Assembly (NCBI GenBank): GCA_024509875.1
Contig: JAMPIV010004259.1
Location: forward strand, 248,001-312,000
Origin: Oreohelix idahoensis
Lineage: Eukaryota > Mollusca > Gastropoda > Stylommatophora > Oreohelicidae
DNA length: 64,000 nucleotides
Direction: 5' to 3'
The notes under the pieces were generated by a model. It ran no database searches. It had not been told where the DNA came from and worked only from the letters and a program-made list of their open reading frames with translations. The translations under genes were made by a program, and so were the position numbers. Positions 42,969 through 54,689 of the stretch are shown in pieces. Position 1 is the first letter of the stretch; the number at the start of each line of letters is the position of its first letter.

Positions 42969-43352
42969 ATCTGCTCTCTTTGTCGTCCTCTATATCTTTT
43001 TTCGTTCAAATTTTCCTGCTGTCACGATATACTCCAGTTTTCTTATTCTCATAACACGACCAAAGAAATTGGAGTTCTATCTTTGCGAGTAATACGCTTA
43101 CTTTGGCACTGGCTTCTTCCAGGACATACTCATTACTATTTTTAGCTTGTCCATGGTATTATTCTTCTGCAAAACCACATCTCTGTAGCCCTGATTTCTT
43201 TTTCTACTTGTTTACTAATTGTCCACGACTCACTTATGTATTATAGGATTGGCTCAATGTAACATTTAAGAACTATAAAGCTGTTGGTACACTACTGCTC
43301 ACGTAGAGCCTTAAATTTAAAATATTGTAAATAATTTAAATTAAGAAAACAA
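42969..43352. other. No gene seen
   Basis: Pyrimidine-rich then AT-rich DNA between the minisatellite and a LINE fragment. Nothing recognised. Confidence 0.5.
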
Positions 43353-43939
43353 AGAAGGATTGGGAGATTGCCGTCATAACACCGATTTTCAAAAAGGGTG
43401 ACAATCGACAATGTGGAAACCATAGAGGCAAATCCCTTCTCAGTGTCCCTGGTAAAATCTACTCTAGAATCCCAGAGCAGAGACTCACGCCTAGCTGAGC
43501 TACAGTTGGATGAGGTCCAGTGTGGATTCCGAGCAAACCGAAGTAGTCAAGACCTAATCTTCACACTCAGACAGCTGAGTGAAATGGCCCTTGAGTATAA
43601 GAGTGAGATCAATCTTTGTTTCATAGATCTGGAACATGAGTTTGAGAGAGTCCCCTGGAGCAAACTTTGGGAGTTTGGCAAGGAAGAACATTCCAGCACC
43701 TCTGATTCATGCTATACAGAGCTTCTACAAGTCTTTCAGAAATTATGTGAGGACAGCAAACCATACGTCAGAAGAGTTCAAGATCATCACTGGTGTAAGA
43801 CAAGGTGATATCCTGTCACTTTATCTTTTCATACTCCTCATGGACGATGTCATCAAGGCATGTAAGGAGAGAACACGAAAGTATTGAGATGAGACAGGTC
43901 TGTATTTCAGAACTGGCATTTGTTGATGATGTTGCCCTG
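43353..43939 (+). pseudogene. RTE-like LINE fragment, left half
   Basis: The same family as 34673-37845, from DWEIAVITPIFKKGDNRQCG through QCGFRANRSSQDLIFTL and CFIDLEHEFERVPW to FVDDVAL, ending at CCCTG. Several frameshifts and small deletions (an 18-bp gap near 43886). The catalytic FADD is FVDD here. It continues at 56981 with the very next LINE bases (CCCTGATTGC), so the 13 kb between is an insertion. Confidence 0.9.
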
Positions 43940-44180
43940 TGTAGCAAATTTGATTTTGCTGGGGAGGTTATGATGGTGTCCTAAAAGAATGAAAAGGTGT
44001 CTGCTATAACCGTGTGAGGTCAAGCACATGTAGGTCTCTGACTCTAGAGATGATGATGATGATGAATTATGTGCAGAGAACCTAACGCTACCTCCCTAGG
44101 TCTCACACGGTCAATCTCGTGGCTCTAGTGTATGGTGTATGGTGTACTTAGTGTCTAGGGGAGAAATGAATGATGGTACA

Positions 44181-47100
44181 TGTCGTGTGAAATTCTAATC
44201 CACATATATAAATTAAAAAGTAAATGTAAAGCCTAACAAATAACTTCAATAAAAGGAAAGAAGAATGGTAAAGAACAGTGCTGTCACAATGACTGTACTC
44301 GAAATCCCCCTTGTTTTCTACTTCGTTTGCAAATTGTAACGTTTCACGTTGATAGTAAAAGCCTACTGCAGCATACACGCTTTCTACGATAAAACGTGTA
44401 CTGCATTTCTAAGAAAAACCTTGAGATACGCAAGCTGACCTATATTTAATATTCCGTTCATGTCATTTTATACACTAAGGTACCATAAACGAAAGACAGA
44501 TGGAATTAGGATAGAGAGAAGGGAGGGCTGAAAGCAGGAACGCATACAACACTAAACACGCGTCTCGCTATACAATTAAAGTCATCACGCGTGTAAGGCC
44601 ACAAGCACTAGCTTTTTTCAAATCGACAGTGATACAAAACACTACCCATACGAGAGTTAGGTTTTAAAAACCTGAAAAACGCTTATTAGGAAATATGACA
44701 TTATACTGTTTTATGTCTGAAAACATGACAGTACACCAGCCACCATAAAGTTTGGAAGTGAGGAGGTGGCAACAGCACGACTATCCTAGAAGAAAATGCA
44801 TATTTTGAACGCAGCCACTTAGCTCCTTTAAATTTGTATATTTGGGTTCCTTAGGACTTGCTGACAAAGAATATGTTAAACGTTACGCAAATAGTCTAGG
44901 AATTAATAAATTATAGCCAAAAGAAATAGTGAGGGTGTCAGACAACCCCAAAATCAGAATCGCTCAGTGGCAGATTTTGACACCACCATTGTACGGGAAA
45001 TAGGTCCTCATGTTAAATCCTATTTGATTGGATAGAAGTAAATGTAAGGCTAAACACGATTAGTCGGGCTATAAATACAAATTCTTTGTTGTTAGGGAAA
45101 CGTGAGTAGGAGTACTTTTTTTTGAAAAACTGTGTAAACATGGCTCGATTGGTTAGACCCGCCAATATAGGCAATTAGGAGCGTCAGGTCAGCACCACAT
45201 TTTCAAATAAACTTTCTAAAGCAACAGTGCGTTGAGATTCAGCTTATATTTTTCTAAATAAAAGCCTGAGACAGTGGCAGGTCGGATTTTGTGCCTATTC
45301 ATTGCCAGTCAACGTAATTCTGTATTATTTCCATGAATTGTGGTAAGCTTGAAATATTTGAAATCTTTTTAATGAAAATTGAATGTAAATTGATAATTTA
45401 TGTCTGTATATGTGTGTGGTTCAGTAGCGAACATGAGGCAAAGCCTATATAGTGCTCCAACCTGAACAGAAGGTGTCGGAGGAAAGTAAAACTACATGGA
45501 ATTGCCAAACAGTACACTGACACCTATCTTATTGACTAGAAAGAAATAATGCTGGAATTGCAGAGGCGTAGTAACCATTAGGGAGGAGTATACTGATGTC
45601 AATTGTTTCAGATGAAGATAGCAGTTGGCCTACCGCTCTGAACTCAGTGTTTGTTATGTATTGTGTTCAGTCTGTAAATAGATTATAAATTAGTTATGAA
45701 GTAGGAGGTACAACCTTCTTGTTTCAGGGACTGTGGTCCTAAAGTTATTGAGCAGCACCTGGTCTGAGCTTTGCTGAATCTAGAGGCTGACAGCATACTC
45801 CTGGGTCCAGATAGCGACTAGTGAGGTGTCTCCAGAACACAGGGGAGCAATCGAGCAGAGGAGTCTTTTCCTGCCGCCATCACGAAAGTTAAGCCTCTGT
45901 GGCCAGTGGAGCTCAACATTATGTGTCCCCTCAAAAATTGACATTTTAGAAAAAAAAGAGGGACAATACCTTGTTTAAATTGACAGGAACTGTGAACTTT
46001 TTCCCCATACTATTTCCCAGATAAACAAACACTTGAAGTCATGATGACAAATAACAACATAGCTTGAAAAACAAAACCAGTATTACCTCATAGTACTACT
46101 ACACACTGACACACATAGGATAATATTAATAAAATATGTCACTACAATGTTCATATTTATAAATTAAGTATATATAAATTGTGATTACAATTAATTGTGA
46201 TTCCTGGTTCACTTTGTTGTTGAATCAGGATATATATTAGTGAAAGTAATTAATACATATATATTTGAAACTTTACCAGTGACTCATTTAAGATAGTCTT
46301 TGATAAACTCTCTTTTTGATAACTCTATTTTCTTTGCTCATCATCAGTTGATAAATATAAGCTCACTAGAACATCACCAGAGCTACATGCTGTGTTGTTG
46401 TGTTGCTTGTGGTTTGAGTATGGAATGTCAACTCGACCTACGCAGTGATGTGTAGACATAGATTGTGAGTATAATATGCGAATGATAAGAAGAGTTCGTG
46501 GTGTTGACAAATGGTCTTTTTCTCACACTCATGTATGGCTGGAAGTCATCGACACCAACGACTGTGTACCTTTGCTACAGTTTAATTGGACGTACACACT
46601 CGACAGCACGAATAGTGACAAATCACAGGTTGGCATAATACATCATGGTACAGTGGATAAATGGTCTTGCAATGATACATGGGCACTCATGTAGAATAAT
46701 AGCATAATGGATTGTCAGTAGACAAGCACTCAGTATTGCCCATATATATATATCATCTGAGTTTACTGACAAAGCACGTCAGATTATAAACAACAGTCAA
46801 GATGGCTTCTAGACCTAACCTCGTCTAGTGAAGATTCCTTACAATAATGTTCAGCACATATTTTCCATATAATCATATTGAACCGCTAGTAATGGGTTCT
46901 CATGTGTAGCAATGATCTCTGGACTCATCAAGCGATAATACGGGGCATCCCTTTCTCTTCTTGAAAGTCACAAAATATTTGGATACAAGATGGCTTCTCT
47001 CGTGAGCTGTCACTCACGTTTGGATACAGATAATGAATCTGCATTAAAGTTAGTCATTCATTAAATGTTCTCATTGCTCTGTAGATTCTATTACGATACA

Positions 47101-48090
47101 ATTGACTTCATCATACAAGATATAGTGCTGCTAGGAATGAATGTCGTTTTCATCTAGATAAATATTTCCTCAGACGTACAAATCGTGTCTATCGAGAAAC
47201 GGTGGCTTAGCCAGAGTTCATAAGAAGTATCTTTTGTTACCTTGGTATCAGAAATATGATTCTGCCATTCCTTGGCAATAAGAATAAACACTGGGGTAAA
47301 GCATACACGATAGGTCTAGACGACTATCACTTTCCCCACAAATACTGAGATCACTTTTTCCGGCGACAAGCCGCTACACAAAAATCACAGCCCCATCAGG
47401 ACGAAGCCAAATCACACCTCTCTAGCGACACATCCGCCGAACAGCCCTTTGACCTTTCTAACGACAAAAGACCATATAGTTCGACTTAGATATGTAAAGA
47501 TATACAGATATAAGACAGACTCGTCCTACCCAGACAAACAATACACATAAATTCAGGCCATAGATACACCGAAGCAAGAACAACCTATTTCTACCCAAAC
47601 AAAGAATAAATCGCAGTAAAACTGGATTCATCCGCGGAGTTCGATCAAAAATGACGACACTCCTTTCAAGGGAAGTAACTCAATAATGACTTTTCCTTAA
47701 GCACTAAAAAGTATCTATTTTGTTTACAAAATATTTGCGAACATAACAAGCATACAAATGTATTATCTTGTAAGATATCAAAGACTGCACGTAACAGTCT
47801 TATAGAGTGTTAAATGTGTGTGAGTGTCACAGTGTTGTCAAGTGTGGTGGAATAAATTAAATTGTTTATCTGTCTGTTGTTGTTGTGACTTACACTTCAT
47901 CATATACATACCCTAGACATTTAACGTAGTCATCACAATATTCCAGAATAATTCTGACTGAGGTATAATGTGGTAGCAAGTAAGGTTATCTGTAAAACAC
48001 TACACCTATTAGATACAGATACCTTCACAGCTGATCTCAGTCAGTACACTAAGTCCCCTATAAATATTTATAACATCCCACTTTACCACA
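44181..48090 (+). repeat. 5' LTR (about 2.4 kb plus an insertion)
   Basis: Near-identical to 52279-54689 apart from the 1,496-bp insert at 46301-47796 and one duplicated pentamer. A few substitutions separate the copies, e.g. near 45020 (GTCCTCATGTT versus GTCACCATATT). No gene within. Confidence 0.93.
46301..47796. mobile_element. Solo LTR inserted in the 5' LTR
   Basis: Present here and absent from the 3' LTR. Begins TGATAAAC and ends CGTAACA, with 5-bp duplication GTCTT at 46296-46300 and 47797-47801. It is 1,496 bp with no gene. TG...CA ends plus a 5-bp duplication indicate an LTR left after internal recombination. The internal part and second LTR are absent. Confidence 0.82.
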
Positions 48091-48095
48091 TATAT

Positions 48096-48117
48096 TGGGG
48101 TCTCGCTCCCGGGATTT
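48096..48117 (+). promoter_or_regulatory. Primer-binding site, tRNA-Pro-like (degenerate)
   Basis: TGGGGTCTCGCTCCCGGGAT lies five bases after the LTR end. It keeps the TGGGG-CTCG-CCGGGAT frame of the tRNA-Pro site with two or three changes. The sister element at 6108 has a better match. Confidence 0.6.
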
Positions 48118-48296
48118 TGAATCTTTCCCTATTAAAAATATTGGGGGTAATTCACTTCAGGGAATAATAGAAATTAGAAAGGTATCCTTGGGTGAAAATA
48201 AATAACGTTGAGCTCTCAGTGCCTGTGGTGTCTTTGGATAAGTAATATCAGATTGTATTGTTTAGTTAAACATTATATAAATTTACCTGTTAGAAA

Positions 48297-50315
48297 ATGG
48301 CGGACCTGGCCAAATTTCGATCTGCTGCTGTACAGACTGCGAAAGAGTTAGGAATGGACGGGCAAATTATGATTGCTTATGTCACTGCTGAATGTGACAA
48401 ATATATTGAACGGGAAGAAAGAAGATTAGAAAAAGAGGCCGAAAGAAAGTTAGAGGCTGAAAAGGAAATTAAGAGGCTGCAGATTGAGGCTGAGGCTAAG
48501 AAATTGCAAGCAGAAAGGGAAGACAAGAGATTAGCTGCAGAAAGGGAAGACAAGAGATTAGTTGCAGAAAGGGAAGACAAGCGATTGGCTGCAGAAAGGG
48601 AAGCAGAGGATAAGAGATTACAAAGGGAACATGAGTTACGACTAAGGGAGTTTGAGTTTCAAGGCCATGCTCCTGAAAATGGTGCCAGTTCCTTTACCTC
48701 TGATGCCACTGCTAGCCAGGGAGCCTCAACCTCAGCTATGAATTTTCATTTAGATCATTTTGTTGAGAAAGACGATGATATTGAGAGCTATCTAAATAGA
48801 TATGAACTATTAGCTACCACATATGGGTTAGAGAGAGAAAGGTGGAGCTTAAAGTTATCTCAAGGGCTTCGTGGGGCAGCTTATGAAGTTTTTGCCAAAA
48901 TGAGCAGAGGTGATCAAGAAAATTATGACATGCTAAAGCAGGCTCTTTTGTTAAGATATGAAAAGAACGCAGAATTTTATAGGAAAAAATTTAGGAATGC
49001 TAAACTACTGTCAGGTGAAACCTATCACCAGTTCTCTGCACGGTTAGAGACATACTTGGAGAAATGGACTTCTCTGGGGAAAACCCAAGATCTTAAGGAA
49101 ATGGTCCTTATAGAACAATTAAGAGAGTCCATGGCTCCAGACCTGAGAAAGTTTCTCATGGAACAAGGTGCAGAGAGGCTGGGTGAGTTGCTAAATGTTG
49201 CTGAAAGGTATCAAGCGGCTCAGGCAGAGGTATCAGGTAACAAAAAGAAACAGGTGGAACATTTTAGGGCACCACAGAACTTTAATAAATTTGATCCTAA
49301 AGATCAAAACAAAGGTAAGCACCAATTTGATAGGCCACGGTATGACAATAAAAATAAAACCCCACAATTCGATGAAAGGAAATATGATGAAAGAAAATCT
49401 TTCAACCAAGGGAAAAGGTGGTGTAAAAATTGTAAGATGAACAATCATGACACTGACCGTTGCAGAAGGAACCCTATAGTTATGGCCACCCTTCAGGTCA
49501 GGTCGACCTCAAGAAAGGAGGAGGATATTCTGTTAGATACCACTCCAGAAGAGATGAGGAAGGCACAGGCTGGGGATAAGACCCTCAAGCCTTGTTTCAG
49601 GAAATTGTCAATTGGTCATACAACTCCAGGCAAGGGAGATTTTTACATGAAAAACAAGTTGATTTACAGGAAGGCCGGAACTAGATCCCATGGTCACGGA
49701 CAGTTGGTTCTCCCAAAGAGATATAGGGCAGACTTAATAAGGAGCCTACATGTGAAACAAGATGGGGACCATGAGAAGATAGGTACCATCATCCAAAAGG
49801 TGGCTCACAATTATTATTGGCCCAAGGCAAGATGGGACATTGAGAATTTTGTAGAAAGGTGTAGCATAGCACATGAGGGAACACCCACAAGTGGGAACAG
49901 TGATCAGGACCTGGACACGCCAAAGGGCAAACTTAGGACTGAAAATAAAAAGAGAAATAAATTTGATAAAGTGGACCAAAGGGAATGGGAAGCCCCTTTT
50001 CACGGACAAGCTTCAATTAACTGTTTTACAATGGCCACTATGCGGAGAGTGCAAAGAGATGTCTTACCCCAGGATAAGCCGAAAATCCCTCAATCGGACT
50101 TAAACAAACTGGAGGAAGAAGATGTAGAGAGGAAATCTCTCATCAAGAATTTTAAGTGGGGAGAAAGCCCCAAGAGAAAAATTGGTAGCGGTCGTTTTGT
50201 GAATGAAAATTCTGGGAAGAAAAATCATCACTATAGAGCTTCGAGTGGAAGAGACCATACCGGTGCATGGACAAATAGGTCCACAAAATTAAAGGTCCAT
50301 ATGAAGCTCTGTTAA
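48297..50315 (+). CDS. Gag fused to integrase N-terminal region (protease missing)
   Basis: 672 codons from the ATG at 48297. Residues ~30-115: a highly charged helix with a near-perfect repeat EREDKRLAAEREDKRL (four to five units). ~140-310: capsid-like and SCAN-like region (FHLDHFVEKDDDIESYL, LSQGLRGAAYEVF, LRKFLMEQGAERLGELL, VAERYQAAQAEV). ~378-391: zinc knuckle CKNCKMNNHDTDRC (CX2CX4HX4C). Then, with no protease between, ~395-525: GKGDFYMKNKLIYRK, LVLPKRYRADLIRSLH, HNYYWPKARWDIENFVERC, the integrase HHCC-finger region, whose second Cys pair is degraded to CSIAH. The last ~140 residues are low-confidence. The frame is open, but two enzymes' catalytic parts are absent. It is likely a deletion product. 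Confidence 0.9.
   Translation: MADLAKFRSAAVQTAKELGMDGQIMIAYVTAECDKYIEREERRLEKEAERKLEAEKEIKRLQIEAEAKKLQAEREDKRLAAEREDKRLVAEREDKRLAAEREAEDKRLQREHELRLREFEFQGHAPENGASSFTSDATASQGASTSAMNFHLDHFVEKDDDIESYLNRYELLATTYGLERERWSLKLSQGLRGAAYEVFAKMSRGDQENYDMLKQALLLRYEKNAEFYRKKFRNAKLLSGETYHQFSARLETYLEKWTSLGKTQDLKEMVLIEQLRESMAPDLRKFLMEQGAERLGELLNVAERYQAAQAEVSGNKKKQVEHFRAPQNFNKFDPKDQNKGKHQFDRPRYDNKNKTPQFDERKYDERKSFNQGKRWCKNCKMNNHDTDRCRRNPIVMATLQVRSTSRKEEDILLDTTPEEMRKAQAGDKTLKPCFRKLSIGHTTPGKGDFYMKNKLIYRKAGTRSHGHGQLVLPKRYRADLIRSLHVKQDGDHEKIGTIIQKVAHNYYWPKARWDIENFVERCSIAHEGTPTSGNSDQDLDTPKGKLRTENKKRNKFDKVDQREWEAPFHGQASINCFTMATMRRVQRDVLPQDKPKIPQSDLNKLEEEDVERKSLIKNFKWGESPKRKIGSGRFVNENSGKKNHHYRASSGRDHTGAWTNRSTKLKVHMKLC
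50151..50165 (+). promoter_or_regulatory. Internal copy of the polypurine tract (central PPT candidate)
   Basis: TTTAAGTGGGGAGAA is identical to the 15 bases at 52261-52275 just before the 3' LTR. It sits mid-element. It may be a central polypurine tract, or a scar of a template switch that joined the deleted parts. Confidence 0.5.
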
Positions 50316-52207
50316 GAACGTGGACTGACGAAAAGGCAGAGGAAAATATTACATCCTCATACCAATATGTGAATGAGCTGACCACTCGTTTAAAAACTGG
50401 CTGGAAACTTGCCAATGAAAATTTGAAACAAGCCAGGAAGAAACATGCTGCCTATTATAACAGGAAAGCTAAAGACAGAGATTTGGCTGTGGGAGAGAAG
50501 GTACTGCTTCTTCTACCCGGTAGCCAGAATAAGTTACAAATTGGATGGCAAGGTCCATATACAGTTCTAGAGAAGGTGTCTAGAACAAATTATAAGATAG
50601 ATAAGAAGGGGAAAGAAAAAATCTATCATGTGAATCTCCTGAACAAATATTTGGAAAGAGAACATCAGGAAGAGACACACTTGTTGACCTTGTCCATCGC
50701 CATGGAGATGAAAAAGGAACCACTTTCATCATTTGAATATCCATTACACCCCTGTGAGACAGCGGCACAGGTGAAAATCAGTACACATTTAACGAAAACT
50801 CAGAAAGAGAGAGTGCAACAGGTTCTAGATAATCATACAGAGGTGTTAACAGACCGACCAGGGCATACAAACCTATTGGAATATGATATGAAGCTGATAG
50901 ACCCCACACCTGTATGTATGAAACCCTATTCGATTCCTTTTGCTAAGGAGAAAGCTTTGAAGGAAGAGATAGACTATTTGTTGAAGGAAGGAATTATTTC
51001 ACACAGTGAATCTTCGTATAGTTCCGGTGTTGTACTCTTAAGGAAGCCCTCTGGAGAACATAGACTCTGTATAGATTACAGGAGACTGAATGCTATTACA
51101 GAAGGACAGGTGGATCCATTGCCGGATACAAATCAGTTGTTTGCCAGACTAAATAAAGCTAAATATTTCTCAAAAGTGGATCTGAGTAAAGGATACTATC
51201 AGATTCCAGTAAAGCCTGAGGTTAGACCATACCTAGCTTTTAGTACCTCAGAAGGACACTATGAGTTTAACAGATTGCCATTTGGATTGAAGAATGCACC
51301 TAGTGTCTTCTCTAGAATGATGAGAAAATTATTGGACCCTCTGAATAATCCATGTATCACAAATTTCATGGATGATATCCTTATAGCAACAGAAACATTT
51401 GAGGAACACATTGACTCTCTGAACATGCTGTTTAATCGACTTAGGGAAGCGAATTTAACAGCCCGACCAACCAAATGTTGCGTTGGATGTAAAGAATTAG
51501 AAATCTTGGGACACACAGTTTATCAGGGAAACATGACCCCTGACCCAAAGAATTTAGAGAAACTAAAGAAAGCCCCGAGACCACAAACCAAGAAAGACGT
51601 GAGATCCTTTGTCTCATTATGTGGTTTTTACCAAAAGTATATCAAAAAATTTAATTCCATATGTGCACCGTTAACTGATTTGACACGTAAGGGAAATCCA
51701 GATCGAATTACATGGACACCACAATGTGAAATGGCTTACCAAGAATTGAAGGAAAAGCTCACAAGTAAACCTATTTTGAAATTACCTGACTTAAGTCAAG
51801 AATTCATAGTAAGGACGGATTCCAGTAATATTGGGTTAGGTGCGACTCTGCTACAGAAATCAGATGCATTGGATGGGGAATTAAGCCCAGTGGCATATGC
51901 TAGCAGAAAGTTGAATAAGGCTGAAACCAATTACTCAACTAGCGAAAAGGAATGTCTTGCAGTAATATGGGCGATAAAGAAATTCAATATTTATCTGTAT
52001 GGGAAGGCATTTAAGTTGCAAACGGATCACAAACCCTTGTCGTTTCTAGCGCAGGCTAGACATGAAAATTCTAGATTACTCCGTTGGTCATTACTGATGC
52101 AGCCATTTGAGTTTAGCATAGAGTATATAAGTGGAAAAACAAATCTATTAGCGGATTTTTTAAGCCGCCATCCATGTGATGAGAATCACCCTAAGCCCCA
52201 GGAATAA
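50280..52207 (+). CDS. Pol: integrase C-terminal region, RT and RNase H
   Basis: The frame is open after a stop at about 50277 and ends at 52207, in a different frame from Gag. No ATG marks the start; expression would need frameshifting or an upstream join. Order: KHAAYYNRKAKDRDLAVGEK, then LQIGWQGPYTVLEK, then KIYHVNLLNKYLER (integrase GPY/F-type C-terminal domain). A linker follows, then RT: SSYSSGVVLLRKPSGEHRLC, then VDLSKGYYQIPV, then FNRLPFGLKNAPSVF, then TNFMDDILIATE (the xxDD site, about 51370), then LGHTVYQGNMTPDP. Then RNase H: FIVRTDSSNIGLGATLLQ, then TSEKECLAVIWAIKKF, then LQTDHKPLSFL. RT and RNase H look intact. The integrase DDE core is missing. Confidence 0.92.
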
Positions 52208-52260
52208 TACTAAATTTCTCTATGTGTATATAGAATTATAGACTGACATATAACGTCTGT

Positions 52261-52278
52261 TTTAAGTGGGGAGAATTT
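52261..52278 (+). promoter_or_regulatory. Polypurine tract
   Basis: TTTAAGTGGGGAGAATT immediately precedes the 3' LTR, 54 bp after the RNase H stop codon. This leaves no room for integrase downstream. Confidence 0.8.
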
Positions 52279-54689
52279 GTCGTGTGAAATTCTAATCCAC
52301 ATATATAAATTAAAAAGTAAATGTAAAGCCTAACAAATAACTTCAATAAAAGGAAAGAAGAATGGTAAAGAACAGTGCTGTCACAATGACTGTACTCGAA
52401 ATCCCCCTTGTTTTCTACTTCGTCTGCAAATTGTAACGTTTCACGTTGATAGTAAATGCCTACTGCAGCATACACGCTTTCTACGATAAAACGTGTACTG
52501 CATTTCTAAGAAAAACCTTGAGATACGCAAGCTGACCTATATTTAATATTCCGTTCATGTCATTTTATACACTAAGGTACCATAAACGAAAGACAGATGG
52601 AATTAGGATAGAGAGAAGGGAGGGCTGAAAGCAGGAACGCATACAACACTAAACACGCGTCTCGCTATACAATTAAAGTCATCACGCGTGTAAGGCCACA
52701 AGCACTAGCTTTTTTCAAATCGACAGTGATACAAAACACTACCCATACGAGAGTTAGGTTTTAAAAACCTGAAAAACGCTTATTAGGAAATATGACATTA
52801 TACTGTTTTATGTCTGAAAACATGACAGTACACCAGACACCATAAAGTTTGGAAGTGAGGAGGTGGCAACAGCACGACTATCCTAGAAGAAAATGCATAT
52901 TTTGAACGCAGCCACTTAGCTCCTTTAAATTTGTATATTTGGGTTCCTTAGGACTTGCTGACAAAGAATATGTTAAACGTTACGCAAATAGTCTAGGAAT
53001 TAATAAATTATAGCCAAAAGAAATAGTGAGGGTGTCAGACAACCCCAAAATCAGAATCGCTCAGTGGCAGATTTTGACACCACCATTGTACGGGAAATAA
53101 GTCACCATATTAAATCCTATTTGATTGGATAGAAGTAAATGTAAGGCTAAACACGATTAGTCGGGCTATAAATACAAATTCTTTGTTGTTAGGGAAACGT
53201 GAGTAGGAGTACTTTTTTTTTTGAAAAACTGTGTAAACATGGCTCGATTGGTTAGACCCGCCAATATAGGCAATTAGGAGCGTCAGGTCAGCACCACATT
53301 TTCAAATAAACTTTCTAAAGCAACAGTGCGTTGAGATTCAGCTTATATTTTTCTAAATAAAAGCCTGAGACAGTGGCAGGTCGGATTTTGTGCCTATTCA
53401 TTGCCAGTCAACGTAATTCTGTATTATTTCCATGAATTGTGGTAAGCTTGAAATATTTGAAATCTTTTTAATGAAAATTGAATGTAAATTGATAATTTAT
53501 GTCTGTATATGTGTGTGGTTCAGTAGCGAACATGAGGCAAAGCCTATATAGTGCTCCAACCTGAACAGAAGGTGTCGGAGGAAAGTAAAACTACATGGAA
53601 TTGCCAAACAGTACACTGACACCTATCTTATTGACTAGAAAGAAATAATGCTGGAATTGCAGAGGCGTAGTAACCATTAGGGAGGAGTATACTGATGTCA
53701 AATGTTTCAGATGAAGATAGCAGTTGGCCTACCGCTCTGAACTCAGTGTTTGTTATGTATTGTGTTCAGTCTGTAAATAGATTATAAATTAGTTATGAAG
53801 TAGGAGGTACAACCTTCTTGTTTCAGGGACTGTGGTCCTAAAGTTATTGAGCAGCACCTGGTCTGAGCTTTGCTGAATCTGGAGGCTGACAGCATACTCC
53901 TGGGTCCAGATAGCGACTAGTGAGGTGTCTCCAGAACACAGTGGAGCAATCGAGCAGAGGAGTCTTTTCCTGCCACCATCACGAAAGTTAAGCCTCTGTG
54001 GCCAGTGGAGCTCAACATTATGTGTCCCCTCAAAAATTGACATTTTAGAAAAAAAAAGAGGGACAATACCTTGTTTAAATTGACAGGAACGGTGAACTTT
54101 TTCCCCATACTATTTCCCAGATAAACAAACACTTGAAGTCATGATGACAAATAACAACATAGCTTGAAAAACAAAACCAGTATTACCTCATAGTACTACT
54201 ACACACTGACACACATAGGATAATATTAATAAAATATGTCACTACAATGTTCATATTTATAAATAATGTATATATAAATTGTGATTACAATTAATTGTGA
54301 TTCCTGGTTCACTTTGTAGTTGAATCAGGATATATATTAGTGAAAGTAATTAATACATATATATTTGAAACTTTACCAGTGACTCATTTAAGATAGTCTT
54401 ATAGAGTGTTAAATGTGTGTGAGTGTCACTGTGTTGTTAAGTGTGGTGGAATAAATTAAATTGTTTATCTGTCTGTTGTTGTTGTGACTTACACTTCATC
54501 ATATACATACCCTAGACATTTAACGTAGTCATCACAATATTCCAGAATAATTCTGACTGAGGTACAATGTGGTAGCAAGTAAGGTTATCTGTAAAACACT
54601 ACACCTATTAGATACAGATACCTTCACAGCTGATCTCAGTCAGTACACTAAGTCCCCTATAAATATTTATAACATCCCACTTTACCACA
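52279..54689 (+). repeat. 3' LTR (2,411 bp)
   Basis: Starts TGTCGTGTGAAATTC and ends CTTTACCACA, followed by the target duplication GTACA. It is the uninterrupted partner of 44181-48090. Confidence 0.94.

Larger units (their letters stand above)
44181..54689 (+). mobile_element. Gmr1-like Gypsy LTR retrotransposon, integrase before RT
   Basis: LTRs 44181-48090 and 52279-54689, both TGTCGTG...ACCACA, with target duplication GTACA at 44176-44180 and 54690-54694. The internal order is: tRNA-Pro-like primer site, Gag with zinc knuckle, integrase zinc-finger region, integrase C-terminal region, RT, RNase H, polypurine tract, 3' LTR. Protease and the integrase catalytic core are missing, so this copy is not autonomous. 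The Gypsy-type RT with integrase upstream defines the Gmr1 group in the literature. A solo LTR interrupts the 5' LTR. Confidence 0.93.

Noticed and set aside
41179..43092. Three overlapping plus-strand frames of 549-637 codons
   Set aside because: They are translations of a 61-bp tandem repeat that lacks stops in any plus frame; codon content is dictated by the repeat.
46325..47800. MITE or autonomous transposon in the 5' LTR
   Set aside because: The ends are TG...CA with a 5-bp duplication and lack long inverted repeats, so a solo LTR explains it better.
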